A stretch of 29,348 bases of DNA, from positions 1-29,348 of the IMG/VR virus record IMGVR_UViG_3300025616_000030, one strand, 5' to 3'. Made by a program: the position numbers and the translations under genes. The DNA is from a virus. Shown one piece after another: positions 7,501 through 16,984 of this stretch. Numbering within the stretch: position 1 is the first letter of the stretch; each line of letters begins with the position of its first letter. The notes under the pieces are model-generated. The model saw only the letters and a list, made by a program, of their open reading frames with translations. It had not been told where the DNA came from and searched no databases.

Positions 7501-8984
7501 TTTGATATAGTATAGTAAGTAAGTGCCCCCGATACTGGACGATATATAGTAGTTTGTGTATCTGGTTCATATTGAAATCTAAATTGTGGATTAAATATAG
7601 CTTCATCTAACCATTCATTAAAATCAATACTAAAATTATATACATCATAGAAATCGTCCTCTATAGAATCTCCAATTAATGCACATAATTGAAAATTAAC
7701 TGTACAAATTTTAGGAACAGTAGAAGTTGTATCTGGTGTTATTCTTATAATTAAATTATCAATATTACTTGCTTCTGAAATAAAATCAAAACTATATTGA
7801 TTTATATCATCAGCATAATTAGCATATACAATGGGATTATCACAACTCCAAACAATAGATTGGTTACTTCCTATATTATGTGCTACGCTATCCGTTATTC
7901 CAACTGCCTGTATTGAATACTTGTAAGTATTTTCTTCGTTTTCTAATCTAATAACTCTTGCTGATATGTCTGATGAAGTTTCCAAATATTGATATGGCCT
8001 GAAAAATCCAGATACTTTACCAGAGAATGAACATAGAGCATATGTATAGCTATCTGTTAAATCTGAAGTAGCTAATTTAATTATACCTATATTGGATGCC
8101 AAATCTACCGTTCCGAATGGATAGGTAGTATTAAATGCTGGATTTCCTTTCAACGCACTCAATGAAGTGTCATTATCAATAGTCCATACTAATGGAGTGT
8201 TTGATGGTGCTGGATCATCTAATTTTACTGCACATAGTATGGTACTAGATGTATCCGCAGATAATACATAAACCTGAACACTTGGATTAAGTGTTACCTT
8301 TGTGCTTGGTAGATTGAAAAAATAAGACGCAGATAATGGACTATTTTTGAATTGGGTATCTGTAGAGTCTGATGTAACAGTAAAATCTATATCTGTCTCA
8401 TTGCCTATATATTTAGCTGATAACTGTTTAGCACCAGCACTACCAAGTCCCGAAAAGATAGCTATTCCAGATGGTGAACTATAATTAATCAAATTTTTCC
8501 AGTTACCATCCCCAATACTAGCAGATAATCCTGAATATACAGGAGATATGGTCCATTCAACAAAATCATATTTTGTTATATTACTTCGGACATTACTCGA
8601 AACTTCACTAAAGTACGTACTTAATACTGCAACCGTATCGGTTAAATTAACTATCGAATTATCTACATATTTAGGCAAAATCACAGCAGTCGCACTTCCA
8701 ACACCCGGAATATACGAAGATATATAAAAATATTGTATATCGTTAAAAGCAGTTAAATATATACCATTGATATTAGCAGTTGATGCTACTCCCCATGCAA
8801 AATTATTATTATTTAGCTTTGTAGCTATTGCAATAGAAGTATCATAATAAATATCAGTTTGTGAATCTGTTGGTATAGTAAACAAATTCCACGCAATATT
8901 TTGATTTGTGGGATATCCCTTGGCGGTAATAGTAAATATTACCGATTCTGTTGCAACTAGTTCAACTATTATATCGTATGCCAT
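4521..8984 (-). CDS. Giant virion protein with NHL-like propeller (1487 aa)
   Basis: Most of the protein (about residues 1-880) is Ser/Thr/Asn-rich beta structure that looks like a string of Ig-like modules. Residues about 881-935 resemble a PKD/Ig fold (YDNLVPYFSSSEG ... GTYDIRL). Residues about 1075-1325 contain NHL-type beta-propeller blades (SPSDLYMDDKDVLWIADTDN, ISIVTDKDENVYVLT). Two similar amphipathic helices flank the propeller (near 985 and 1350). The C-terminus is helical. No enzyme motif is visible. It lies in a run of baseplate genes, starting 1 base after the stop of the LamG gene. It is probably a peripheral baseplate or fibre-associated structural protein exposed on the virion; the propeller would mediate protein or glycan contact (inference). 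Confidence 0.65.
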   Translation of the reverse strand: MAYDIIVELVATESVIFTITAKGYPTNQNIAWNLFTIPTDSQTDIYYDTSIAIATKLNNNNFAWGVASTANINGIYLTAFNDIQYFYISSYIPGVGSATAVILPKYVDNSIVNLTDTVAVLSTYFSEVSSNVRSNITKYDFVEWTISPVYSGLSASIGDGNWKNLINYSSPSGIAIFSGLGSAGAKQLSAKYIGNETDIDFTVTSDSTDTQFKNSPLSASYFFNLPSTKVTLNPSVQVYVLSADTSSTILCAVKLDDPAPSNTPLVWTIDNDTSLSALKGNPAFNTTYPFGTVDLASNIGIIKLATSDLTDSYTYALCSFSGKVSGFFRPYQYLETSSDISARVIRLENEENTYKYSIQAVGITDSVAHNIGSNQSIVWSCDNPIVYANYADDINQYSFDFISEASNIDNLIIRITPDTTSTVPKICTVNFQLCALIGDSIEDDFYDVYNFSIDFNEWLDEAIFNPQFRFQYEPDTQTTIYRPVSGALTYYTISNTSIIPPSSVGIMEFGFDDGVSAIPFNTITGNAPSAFVHTFATASPCICTMTLSVSTSAAGYLEYFIRQAIPKQLVVATIPLASGFEVYPEFNWNGSTWQRVVSSYGTNQGILSPFAASNLLTGYGVGHTENYFLSSNAIGTSYKWDILDNKISSLTYTAFSTAATAWIPVKTGTNSSEMSVCATVFTNALSSDMPSRYYDTVGGIPFNNFADTTNASITGIHRKNIQLIGADDLGISANMNSFKYAKLPIPNILYLSGGYTSMPTSSLFGGRRNAFYFNVTSDFWSHKQAATDYNITIATAQLNINVDDIGDSFLGLPQNEVSEMSIVPEIGFTLTVLSAHPSASDWTLENLYHMGDAITIISAYPIVPLIYNPNRFVITGENVQYDNLVPYFSSSEGTSIDGFVWTDRNNTVSMSTNTPYVTNYNVDGTYDIRLQNIYYYGTSATLENLFTNIVTVQKEYLKHSPNIARIFDFTSLEMPHDYNDCSMAPNEWVVKDTFNACVIKLNENLEYLNYMSQLYDVPPTDYIGWYGTLYYNNNVPRTRWYTNTPRNSYGYENPDKAIDHMFTNLQSCFIIKNVMYVSDGTIVHILSGDLWGTPISSRNYKTIGDDFINIRSIKLDSEGRIYLLDSYDSNDMAKGSKNRVIVFEYRPNTQSWILLYEWGGLGGAGAKNKFNSPSDLYMDDKDVLWIADTDNKCVKKYTRTGSWLNTLTSTYFNDNQKPISIVTDKDENVYVLTNTQIVKFDSRLTFIAVYTIPEGGLKLKNCRDGGFVYIVYSGYVVKFTDSGETAGIIAEGDFNDYTKDYRNVFHDEYRNLYIINKNHILKYVDQLSIVSLKLDTTDVTWPLENLLVNKDEYVQDWVINRCFQRLYDNIEIFRQSLIGKFGYQTVRNITHTSVISSQVAPDEFNHCERDWLYSFGRLVDKTVVYEYLKPIVRTYTLSEYKSLPYTKDTIYVGLNEINAAEVYNRVIKKLYECENVLLQMINNWSIL

Positions 8985-8985
8985 G

Positions 8986-11382
8986 TTAATTCCAAATTAT
9001 TTTAAACAAAGATGTATACAGAGGTGCTATTTTTTGGATAGAATCTCTTATGATATCTTCTATCATGCTCTGTACACTTTTATCTTCTATTTGTAATCCT
9101 TTTAAATGTATGTTATAAAATTGTGACTTTTGTCCGGGCATCTTAAACTTAAAGAATCTCACAATCTCTTCAACATAACTCTGAATACCTGATGGCATAT
9201 TCCACACCAAATCTTTAAAATCGCTTTTAGTAAAGTAGATATGCCGTATATCAGAAATACTTAATATGCTAGTATATATTCTCAAGTCATCAAATTCACC
9301 AGCATGATATATTCGATTTATTTTATTTAACTCATCATCTAAAGTATTTATTCGCCCAATATTACTCCCAAGCAACAAAGGAGTTTCATATTTATAGAAA
9401 ATAGAGGATGATTCTGGAATGGGTTCAGTACGCATTGTGGTATCTGCATATAGACGGATTATATTATAATCAGATCTTGTATCAATAGAAAACGTGAACA
9501 TATGCCAATCATTATCAGTTAATTCAGAAATGGGAAGAGTTGCTTTATATTTCTGACTAGTAAGCAAATCAGTATCTGTTCTTAAATATACAGAAGCTTC
9601 GATTTGAGGAATACCAGAATTTAATTTGGCATAATTAAAATTTCGATGCCATTGATAACCAGCAGCATCTCCCTTTATTGCATCCGTTTGTATACCATTT
9701 TGTATGTAGTTAGTATTTGTTTTTCTTTTCAGATTCAATGAAGTATCATACTTATATAGATATTCAGTATTTGGTTGCAATATCCAAATAAAATCTGAAT
9801 TGTCTCCTTCTCTAAATTCATTAGCAAAAAATAAATTTCTACCAGTTATCGTAGATGATATTGTATCTGGTATAGTTGTAGATATACTCGGTGTATATGT
9901 TATCTCTCCCGTAATCTGAACAATAGATTTATCTAGTCTAATTATCTTATTAGAATCAAATAACACCCATGTATAATCTTTAGAACATTTTACATTAGTT
10001 GCACTTATACCAGATAATGCTAATATATTTTGGCCATAAGCCGAATAATATACATCACCAGACATATCTATAGTCCAATAAATATTATTATCTGATACAC
10101 ATGCATCCTTTGCATTAAATCCTGTTATACCATTCATATTACATACTAATTTAGATCCATTTATAGCTTTTGTATTTACTAAGTTACCATAGGTATCAAA
10201 AGCAGATATAAGTGATTGATTAGCTAATACCCAAATCCAATTATTTTCATCTATGGCTATATCTCTTAATTCGAAAGAGGCAGAAGATGAAAAAGATACA
10301 GCGGTATCTATGTTTCCATTATAATCTATTTTATATAAATGTTTTTTTCCTTGGTATACTCCATTATCTAATATCCAAGTATATAATTCAGAGTCAACCA
10401 AATATGATACTGGTGCGGGAATTCCAGGTAAACGTAAATCGCGATAAAAATTATCAGTTTGATTGTTAAATATAACATCACCATCTGCGTCTACTAATAC
10501 ATTAAGTGGAGTAAAGAATCCATTATTTACCCCTATACTCCACCCGCCTCTTAATCCATTACTGACGTAGTGATGAGATGCGGGATTTTGCCAATTTATA
10601 GATTTAACCCATACACTACATGTTAGTATATCTGTAGTATCAAATGAAGGATCGAATAATATAGAAGCATACTGGTTTATTCCATTTAAATGCAAGATAG
10701 AATCTGTCGTACCATCTAATATTACTCCACTAGTTATCATAGAAGAAGTATAGTTTTGCAATATAGCGTTATTTTCATATCCAGATACATCTTCAGATAC
10801 TTTAGACCAATTATCTATATGTACTTTCAATCCACATATCGTATTAACAATAGATGTATTATTATTGGTTCCTAAATGATCATATCTATATAAAACGCCG
10901 GGATCAAAGGTCATCCTTGATGGTTCATCATATATAGCACTGGTATTACACACAAATAAAGATAAGGTAGAATCAAAATGTCCTGGATTATACCATCTAT
11001 CCATCCAAACTGGAGTAATGGCATGATCCGTATTACTTCCTGACAACCAAGCGCATAACCAAACACCCTTTTGTGCATTTGTTGGTATAGAGTTGCCCCA
11101 AGGTTCGTTATTTTTATAATCCGCGCATTTCTTGAATATCTTATCAGCTCTAAATGGCATATATCCAGCAAATGCACCAGACTCCACTAAATCAGTTGCA
11201 GATAGATATATCTGAGCAGCAGTGTTTGGATAATGAAAATATGTTGACTTGTCTTCTTTTAGTATCAAGGCAATAGAATCAGAAGTAAATCCTAAGAATG
11301 GATTTTCATATCCACCTGCCTGATTTGTTCCGGTGTATATCTTTGTATAGTCTCTTAGAAATATATCGTTTGCTGTATTCAT
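8986..11382 (-). CDS. LamG-like lectin / beta-propeller virion protein (798 aa)
   Basis: Residues about 215-300 look like the first half of a concanavalin-A/LamG jelly roll (LHLNGINQYASILFDPSFD ... LTCSVWVKS). Residues about 330-540 carry NHL-like blades (IAIDENNWIWVLANQSLI, DYTWVLFDSNKIIRLD). The second lectin half follows at about 585-715 (DNDWHMFTFSID ... AGEFDDLRIYTSILS, the usual C-terminal LamG strand). The propeller therefore seems inserted in the lectin. The last 80 residues are helical. LamG folds bind sugars or proteins, so a role in contacting host surface glycans is plausible. ATG 11380-11382 follows the preceding stop by 2 bases, within the long late operon. No catalytic residues are seen. 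Domain types are fairly clear; location on the virion is inferred from neighbours. Confidence 0.65.
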   Translation of the reverse strand: MNTANDIFLRDYTKIYTGTNQAGGYENPFLGFTSDSIALILKEDKSTYFHYPNTAAQIYLSATDLVESGAFAGYMPFRADKIFKKCADYKNNEPWGNSIPTNAQKGVWLCAWLSGSNTDHAITPVWMDRWYNPGHFDSTLSLFVCNTSAIYDEPSRMTFDPGVLYRYDHLGTNNNTSIVNTICGLKVHIDNWSKVSEDVSGYENNAILQNYTSSMITSGVILDGTTDSILHLNGINQYASILFDPSFDTTDILTCSVWVKSINWQNPASHHYVSNGLRGGWSIGVNNGFFTPLNVLVDADGDVIFNNQTDNFYRDLRLPGIPAPVSYLVDSELYTWILDNGVYQGKKHLYKIDYNGNIDTAVSFSSSASFELRDIAIDENNWIWVLANQSLISAFDTYGNLVNTKAINGSKLVCNMNGITGFNAKDACVSDNNIYWTIDMSGDVYYSAYGQNILALSGISATNVKCSKDYTWVLFDSNKIIRLDKSIVQITGEITYTPSISTTIPDTISSTITGRNLFFANEFREGDNSDFIWILQPNTEYLYKYDTSLNLKRKTNTNYIQNGIQTDAIKGDAAGYQWHRNFNYAKLNSGIPQIEASVYLRTDTDLLTSQKYKATLPISELTDNDWHMFTFSIDTRSDYNIIRLYADTTMRTEPIPESSSIFYKYETPLLLGSNIGRINTLDDELNKINRIYHAGEFDDLRIYTSILSISDIRHIYFTKSDFKDLVWNMPSGIQSYVEEIVRFFKFKMPGQKSQFYNIHLKGLQIEDKSVQSMIEDIIRDSIQKIAPLYTSLFKIIWN

Positions 11383-11384
11383 TT

Positions 11385-12449
11385 TTAACTTACCACAAAG
11401 TCACAAGGTGTTGGATTGTATTTGTCTGCCACTATTCCACATCCTATGACATAAGGATCGCAAGAACAATCTAGTTTTAATCTACTGGCCCTGTATTCGT
11501 ATTCAGGTGTCATTATATTCTTTAGGTTAGCTAGATTCATTGCCATGCCCTTGTTATTAATATTTATTTTAGTATTGTATGGCAAGTCGAATAAATGACT
11601 AATAAATACATCCGACACTGATGCTACTTCATATAATTCTACGTCTTTGTTATGTCGTTTATTGCCTAATTCATTATAATACCTAACAAAAGTATGATCC
11701 GTAATCAAACCCTCTGGTTTATATGTAAAATTATATCCTACTGCATTGAATAGATAATCATTTTTATAGGTATCACCATAGATATTAAAAGGAAAGAATC
11801 CGCATGCCCTCATTCTTCCTTTCTCTGGACCTACTTTACTAAAACTCCAAAATCTTTCTTCATATTCTGGTCCAATATCATCACTAAATGCTAAATTTTC
11901 AGTTTTAGTAGAAAAATATATCCTATTTTCATATTCATTCCAATAAAATTCTTGTGTATGTTTATCACCAAAATCTATTTTTTCAGCAAGAACTAAATTA
12001 AATGGTGTGATATCTTCTACGGTTACATATAATCCGGGACCATGAAACAAAGAAAAACTTCCATTGTCGTTTAATATAAAACGAAAGAAACTATCATCAG
12101 ATGATACTGGATTTAGATATAGATTATTTTCTATTACTGTGATATATTGCAGTTCAGTACCAAAATATGGAGTCGCATTAATACTGAACAATAAATATCC
12201 ACCTTGATCTACATCCGCTAAAGACGTATCTTTTAAAAACTCAAATAATGATTTAGCCTCAGAAAGATACATGATCGTATCTTTATTTGCAGAATAATCT
12301 ATATTATTTTGAAATGCCTCTTGTGAAAATACACTATAGCCATCAGTCCACTTAATATGGGTATTGTTTAATTTTATATGGTCATCGTGTGGGTAATATG
12401 CTGATATCGGAACCCAAGATGATGCAGATACTGGAATCATATTAGACAT
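11385..12449 (-). CDS. Structural protein of unknown fold (354 aa)
   Basis: The protein begins MSNMIPVSASSWVPISAYYP and is rich in aromatic residues and beta strands throughout, with no membrane segment or signal peptide. Residues about 85-180 have short repeated strand pairs (YLLFSINATPYFGTELQYI, NLYLNPVSSDDSFFRFIL, FSLFHGPGLYVTVEDI) that could be a beta-trefoil or jelly roll, but I cannot assign it. A C-terminal CSCDPYVIGCG segment has three close cysteines. The start codon overlaps the end of the preceding 1504-aa gene by 8 bases, with an AGGGGAA Shine-Dalgarno about 7 bases before the ATG. It is the smallest member of the series of large proteins and may be a connector or adaptor. Function unassigned beyond probable virion component. 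Confidence 0.6.
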   Translation of the reverse strand: MSNMIPVSASSWVPISAYYPHDDHIKLNNTHIKWTDGYSVFSQEAFQNNIDYSANKDTIMYLSEAKSLFEFLKDTSLADVDQGGYLLFSINATPYFGTELQYITVIENNLYLNPVSSDDSFFRFILNDNGSFSLFHGPGLYVTVEDITPFNLVLAEKIDFGDKHTQEFYWNEYENRIYFSTKTENLAFSDDIGPEYEERFWSFSKVGPEKGRMRACGFFPFNIYGDTYKNDYLFNAVGYNFTYKPEGLITDHTFVRYYNELGNKRHNKDVELYEVASVSDVFISHLFDLPYNTKININNKGMAMNLANLKNIMTPEYEYRASRLKLDCSCDPYVIGCGIVADKYNPTPCDFVVS

Positions 12450-15400
12450 TATTCAATTCCCCTGTCAACACTACCGTATATGTAGTATTATTCTTTTCAC
12501 CTTCGATAATATAGATAAGATTTCCGGCATCGTCAAATCTACTTCCTATCAACTTTTTAGTATCTACCTGTGATATACTAATCTCTGGTAATATAGGTGC
12601 TACTAGTTTATCAATACTATAACACTCAATCATAGAATTAGTATTACATGCATATGTAGATATATTTATGCTGAATGACTGTGCTGAATCTGTTTTATTA
12701 GTATATACGTGAGGAACTACTGCTGTTCTTGGATCGCTAGTATCCTCCGATAGTATTACCGTATTACGTACAGAAAGTCCCTGTGTAGTTTTTTCTGTTT
12801 TTGGGTATCTTGTTATTCGCTCTATTGTCCCATCACCAAAATCCCAATCAATCCGACATATAGGGAAAGATCCCAATTTTATATTATTAGCATTAAAATA
12901 TGCAGTCACTGGAGATACACCACCAACACCACTAGCAACATTAGTAAATCCTGTGAGAGGATCTAAACTTGAATATATAGGATCATTACAACTTGGTAAA
13001 ATTTCTTCTACATATACATAAAACTTTCTTCCTGTATCAACACTTCCTATATATCTTGAACATATATCTGAAGTTTGTGTACAACTAGCTTTAACAGTTA
13101 ATGATACATCATAGGTTCCGGGCATTATATAAGTATGTGTCGCCAAGTGTCCATCTTTTGGAGATGTCCAGCATCCATTAGCAAAATTACCAGAAACTAC
13201 TCCAATATCTGATATTGTATAATAATTTGAATTTGTTTGGGTGATGTCTTCTGGTCCTTCATTAAAAGCATCTCCAAAATTCCAATGGTATGAACTAATA
13301 GGAAATGTATGAGCTTCTGAAGCATCTTTAAAAGAAACATTAAAATATGGAGCATATCCAGATATGAATGGATAAAGTACATTGTCTATATTGATTACTC
13401 CATTGTGGCCTATAACAGGATCATCAAGATCAGCACTAACTGGGATATTAATATTAGTACTATAGTCCGGTTTGACTGTTTGCCCACCAACAGCATAAAA
13501 ATTAGCAAATGGTTCAAATTCAGATATTTTCACTTCTTGAAAAAATACTCTATCGGATGAGGTATTGGTTACATGAGAATTCACAAACATAGATATACCA
13601 TAATCACCATATCTAAATTTTATAGTACTCAATACAGGAAACAATCCTTGATCATCTTTCTTTACGAATAGATTTGTTGATGTTAACAGAGGCATATTAT
13701 ATCCACTACTGGGCCAACCTAATCGTGTATTGTTAGTTGTAATATTAAGCATCCAACTAGACATAGGCCAAGTTCTGGCAATAGATCTATCTTGAATTTG
13801 TGCGCTTATTGGATCTACTCCATAAGTTATGTCATATCTCATCGCATCTGGTGCGTTAGATTCTTTTTTTACATATTCAGATTTATCGAATCTATCGCCA
13901 CCAAAAGAAGATGCACAAAAATTTAATTTTCTATAATTAGCATCATCCATCATATCTACATAAAATTTAGGCTCTGGCCATCTTTCAAATACGGTTATAT
14001 ATGCATTATCTGTAGCATTTATTACTGTTCCCCCATTATTATAATCATATAGATCTACTACTTGTATACACGCACTTGGTTGATATACTCCCAACGGTAG
14101 TGGCTTTGAAGGACTATTTGATGCGTTTATATCTCTACCAGAAGGTAAATGAGTTAATCCATTTACGGTAGGATTTTGGTATGTATAATTTAAATATGTA
14201 GTTTGATCATATATATTATCTATTACATATGAAAGATTCTTAGTATCGGTAATAATAGGTATATTATTTAAATCATCATAATATGGAGAAGTAAAATCAT
14301 TTGTGGATAAACTAAATGATGTAATTAAGTACGATCCCATATTGGAAGAAATAAAATATGTTACGTTAAAATCATCATACCCACATATATTATTATATGT
14401 TGCTGACATAGAAACAGGCAAAGTATTTTTCCAAGGATAACAATATGCTGGAGTATCTTGATAACCGGGATTTGATTGATATCCACTTACAGTTAATGAT
14501 ATACTAGGATTAGTAACTTCAGGATGAATCATATCAGTATTAAGTGGAGTAGAATCTATCGAGGCAGCTAAAAGATTTCCGGTGAAGTCAGAATACATAT
14601 ATACATCTTTCGCTATCATGTTTTTGAATTCATAATATTTAATACTCTTTGTATATTGTTTTAGGCCATCTTGTATATCTTGTGAAAGACTTGGATTTAT
14701 ATATACGCCAGCATCATCAGTAGCCGCTACTGCTTTTGAATAAAAGGGATGAACTGGTATACCACTCAGATTTCCATTAATCATATACAATCTGCCGCTT
14801 ATATTGGGATAAGAATAGGTATAATCCGCAAAAGTTTTTGCCCATTTTCGTATTTTCTGTTTTACAATAGGAAGCCAAATATCCTGCCTAGTTTCGTAAA
14901 ATTTATCTAAGCCTATCCCACCACCAGAAATTGCGTATGTATCAGAAACATCCATTCTAATTCCATGTTTGTGGGCAGTTCCATCTAAAGTATTATTATT
15001 ATATACATTAAAGAATCTACAACTGGTATATTTAGTAGAACTATTAGTTATTTGTTGTCGTAGCATTTTTGATTCTATCATCGATTTCCATGCGACTTTT
15101 GCGGTTTGATTATAAAATAACTCACTGGGAGATAACCATGCTGCTGACTCTGTATTATTTAGTGTATTTTGATTTAATATCGTCTGCGTGTAATTAGATG
15201 GATCTAATGTTTTAACCTCATAGTTACGAGTTAGAAACCATTCTATTTCTTTTGTATTGGTGATAGAACTCGGCCAGCTATCCAGAAGCACCGCAGGGTA
15301 TCTAGAATATCCACCATATGGATATACATATAGTTCGTTAGGATCACCATCTCGTCTATTGCATGCTGTTCTATATGTCTTGATCTTACTGCTATTGTTT

Positions 15401-16956
15401 ACCACCCAAGTATTATTTTCGCTATCATATCCAGCAGTACACCTACTTTTTTCTACCACAGGACTTAATCCAGTTTTCCACTTTACTGACCAATTTATAC
15501 TGCAATCTCCAGATAAAGATGCATCGCTTGGAATATGCACACCAAATTCTCCACCTTGAGTCCAGATAGTAAAATAATCCTTCATTTTGGTTTCGTTCTT
15601 GGTTGAATTTATTATAGAATTTGGATATTGTGTATATAAATCAATTCCTATGCGGCCCCCTCTAGCAACGGTATTAGCGGTTGCCAAATCAAAATAAAAC
15701 CATTGTGCATTTAAATCTACTAAGGCTACATAAGATTCTTGTGTTGGACCCGCATCTCCTTCACCCACACAAGGTGCTAATACCTTCTGAATGCCTTTGC
15801 CGTTAGGACAACTAGCTGATGCATATCCACCAATCCAGTCAGATCCATAGATTATTTTATTTGTAGACGTATTATAAATAGCAGGTTTTCCCTTACATCT
15901 CCAATCTGCTATAAACATACGATTATTATATCCATTTAATGGTACAACACCATAAGCCATTCTTCTACCTACTAAATCTATTTTTCTGGTTACAGAGTTA
16001 TCATTTATGTTTAATACAAACATGGTAGGATTATTATTACCACTTTCTCCACCACCCGTATCTCCGGGACAAGCATAGCAATTTCCTGTCTTTGGATGTA
16101 TACCAATTCCAAATCCTCTACCTCTAACATTTGTAATTGTTCCGCGCAAAGGCCACGATTTTACGGTGTAACCATCTTTTAACTTATGTTGAAATACTGT
16201 ACTAGTTTTACGATCAGATACCCAAGCATATCCACCAGCACCTCGTGGACCTTGGTGTGTTGGATCTAAAAATAGACGATTTATGTCAACCGCTGTTCGA
16301 GATATTCCATCATTATCACCCATGGTAGTTGTCTTCTCAACTGTCCACCAGATTTCATCTCCTTCATAGTGGAGATAATTGTGTCGTACTTGACTCTTAG
16401 TTGAATGACATATGAAGGTTTTGTTAGCTTCGTCTGGAGTTAAAAGATATGGGGCAATCTCTCCTGCTCCTATGGTATATGGTTTTATTAAATAGTATAT
16501 TACTCTTCTAGAAAAACCTATATCATTTATTAATGTACGATTTATTGGATTTCCTACTAGTTCATGAAAATAACCTATATCTCGTTTGGTTGGATTTACT
16601 ACTTCCAAGGTATCAAAATCGTCTATAAATGTCAATTCACTTGTTATATATGTATTTTTTGTAGTTATTTTTTTCCCACTATATGAATATGTTTCTATCG
16701 TAACACCGGGCTGAACCACACCACCACTAAACTTCTGTATGGCTGTATATATTTTTTTTGTTCCTGTAGTTGTTTCTGTGATTGAACTGGGATCTACAGA
16801 TTCCATATACCCACCAATAAATCGATAGATCTCAACTTTATCATATCTTCCGTTGATTACTGATGGTAATGTCCAAGCTAAAGAAATCTTATGACTGTTT
16901 TGAAACTCCATGATTGGAGTACAGCTAGTAAATTGTGCGTGTGTCGTATTTGTCAT
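12442..16956 (-). CDS. Giant virion protein with FnIII and PKD domains (1504 aa)
   Basis: Residues about 16-60 look like the start of a fibronectin type III domain (KISLAWTLPSVINGRYDKVEIYR). Residues about 210-500 resemble a WD/NHL-type propeller (FGIGIHPKTGNCYACPGD, NRMFIADW). Two PKD domains lie near the C-terminus: YHWNFGDA at about 1222 with THTYIMPGTYDVSLTV at about 1275, and IDWDFGDGT at about 1368 with HVYTN at about 1415. PKD and FnIII modules are common surface-exposed spacers in phage virion proteins and adhesins. The start lacks a clear Shine-Dalgarno and is separated from the upstream stop by 28 bases, one of the larger gaps in the operon. A TATAAATA on the minus strand (17047-17054) lies about 90 bases upstream but may be chance. 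Structural role inferred from domains and neighbours. Confidence 0.65.
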   Translation of the reverse strand: MTNTTHAQFTSCTPIMEFQNSHKISLAWTLPSVINGRYDKVEIYRFIGGYMESVDPSSITETTTGTKKIYTAIQKFSGGVVQPGVTIETYSYSGKKITTKNTYITSELTFIDDFDTLEVVNPTKRDIGYFHELVGNPINRTLINDIGFSRRVIYYLIKPYTIGAGEIAPYLLTPDEANKTFICHSTKSQVRHNYLHYEGDEIWWTVEKTTTMGDNDGISRTAVDINRLFLDPTHQGPRGAGGYAWVSDRKTSTVFQHKLKDGYTVKSWPLRGTITNVRGRGFGIGIHPKTGNCYACPGDTGGGESGNNNPTMFVLNINDNSVTRKIDLVGRRMAYGVVPLNGYNNRMFIADWRCKGKPAIYNTSTNKIIYGSDWIGGYASASCPNGKGIQKVLAPCVGEGDAGPTQESYVALVDLNAQWFYFDLATANTVARGGRIGIDLYTQYPNSIINSTKNETKMKDYFTIWTQGGEFGVHIPSDASLSGDCSINWSVKWKTGLSPVVEKSRCTAGYDSENNTWVVNNSSKIKTYRTACNRRDGDPNELYVYPYGGYSRYPAVLLDSWPSSITNTKEIEWFLTRNYEVKTLDPSNYTQTILNQNTLNNTESAAWLSPSELFYNQTAKVAWKSMIESKMLRQQITNSSTKYTSCRFFNVYNNNTLDGTAHKHGIRMDVSDTYAISGGGIGLDKFYETRQDIWLPIVKQKIRKWAKTFADYTYSYPNISGRLYMINGNLSGIPVHPFYSKAVAATDDAGVYINPSLSQDIQDGLKQYTKSIKYYEFKNMIAKDVYMYSDFTGNLLAASIDSTPLNTDMIHPEVTNPSISLTVSGYQSNPGYQDTPAYCYPWKNTLPVSMSATYNNICGYDDFNVTYFISSNMGSYLITSFSLSTNDFTSPYYDDLNNIPIITDTKNLSYVIDNIYDQTTYLNYTYQNPTVNGLTHLPSGRDINASNSPSKPLPLGVYQPSACIQVVDLYDYNNGGTVINATDNAYITVFERWPEPKFYVDMMDDANYRKLNFCASSFGGDRFDKSEYVKKESNAPDAMRYDITYGVDPISAQIQDRSIARTWPMSSWMLNITTNNTRLGWPSSGYNMPLLTSTNLFVKKDDQGLFPVLSTIKFRYGDYGISMFVNSHVTNTSSDRVFFQEVKISEFEPFANFYAVGGQTVKPDYSTNINIPVSADLDDPVIGHNGVINIDNVLYPFISGYAPYFNVSFKDASEAHTFPISSYHWNFGDAFNEGPEDITQTNSNYYTISDIGVVSGNFANGCWTSPKDGHLATHTYIMPGTYDVSLTVKASCTQTSDICSRYIGSVDTGRKFYVYVEEILPSCNDPIYSSLDPLTGFTNVASGVGGVSPVTAYFNANNIKLGSFPICRIDWDFGDGTIERITRYPKTEKTTQGLSVRNTVILSEDTSDPRTAVVPHVYTNKTDSAQSFSINISTYACNTNSMIECYSIDKLVAPILPEISISQVDTKKLIGSRFDDAGNLIYIIEGEKNNTTYTVVLTGELNNV

Positions 16957-16984
16957 GTAAATATTTAATGTAAATCGTGGGTTA

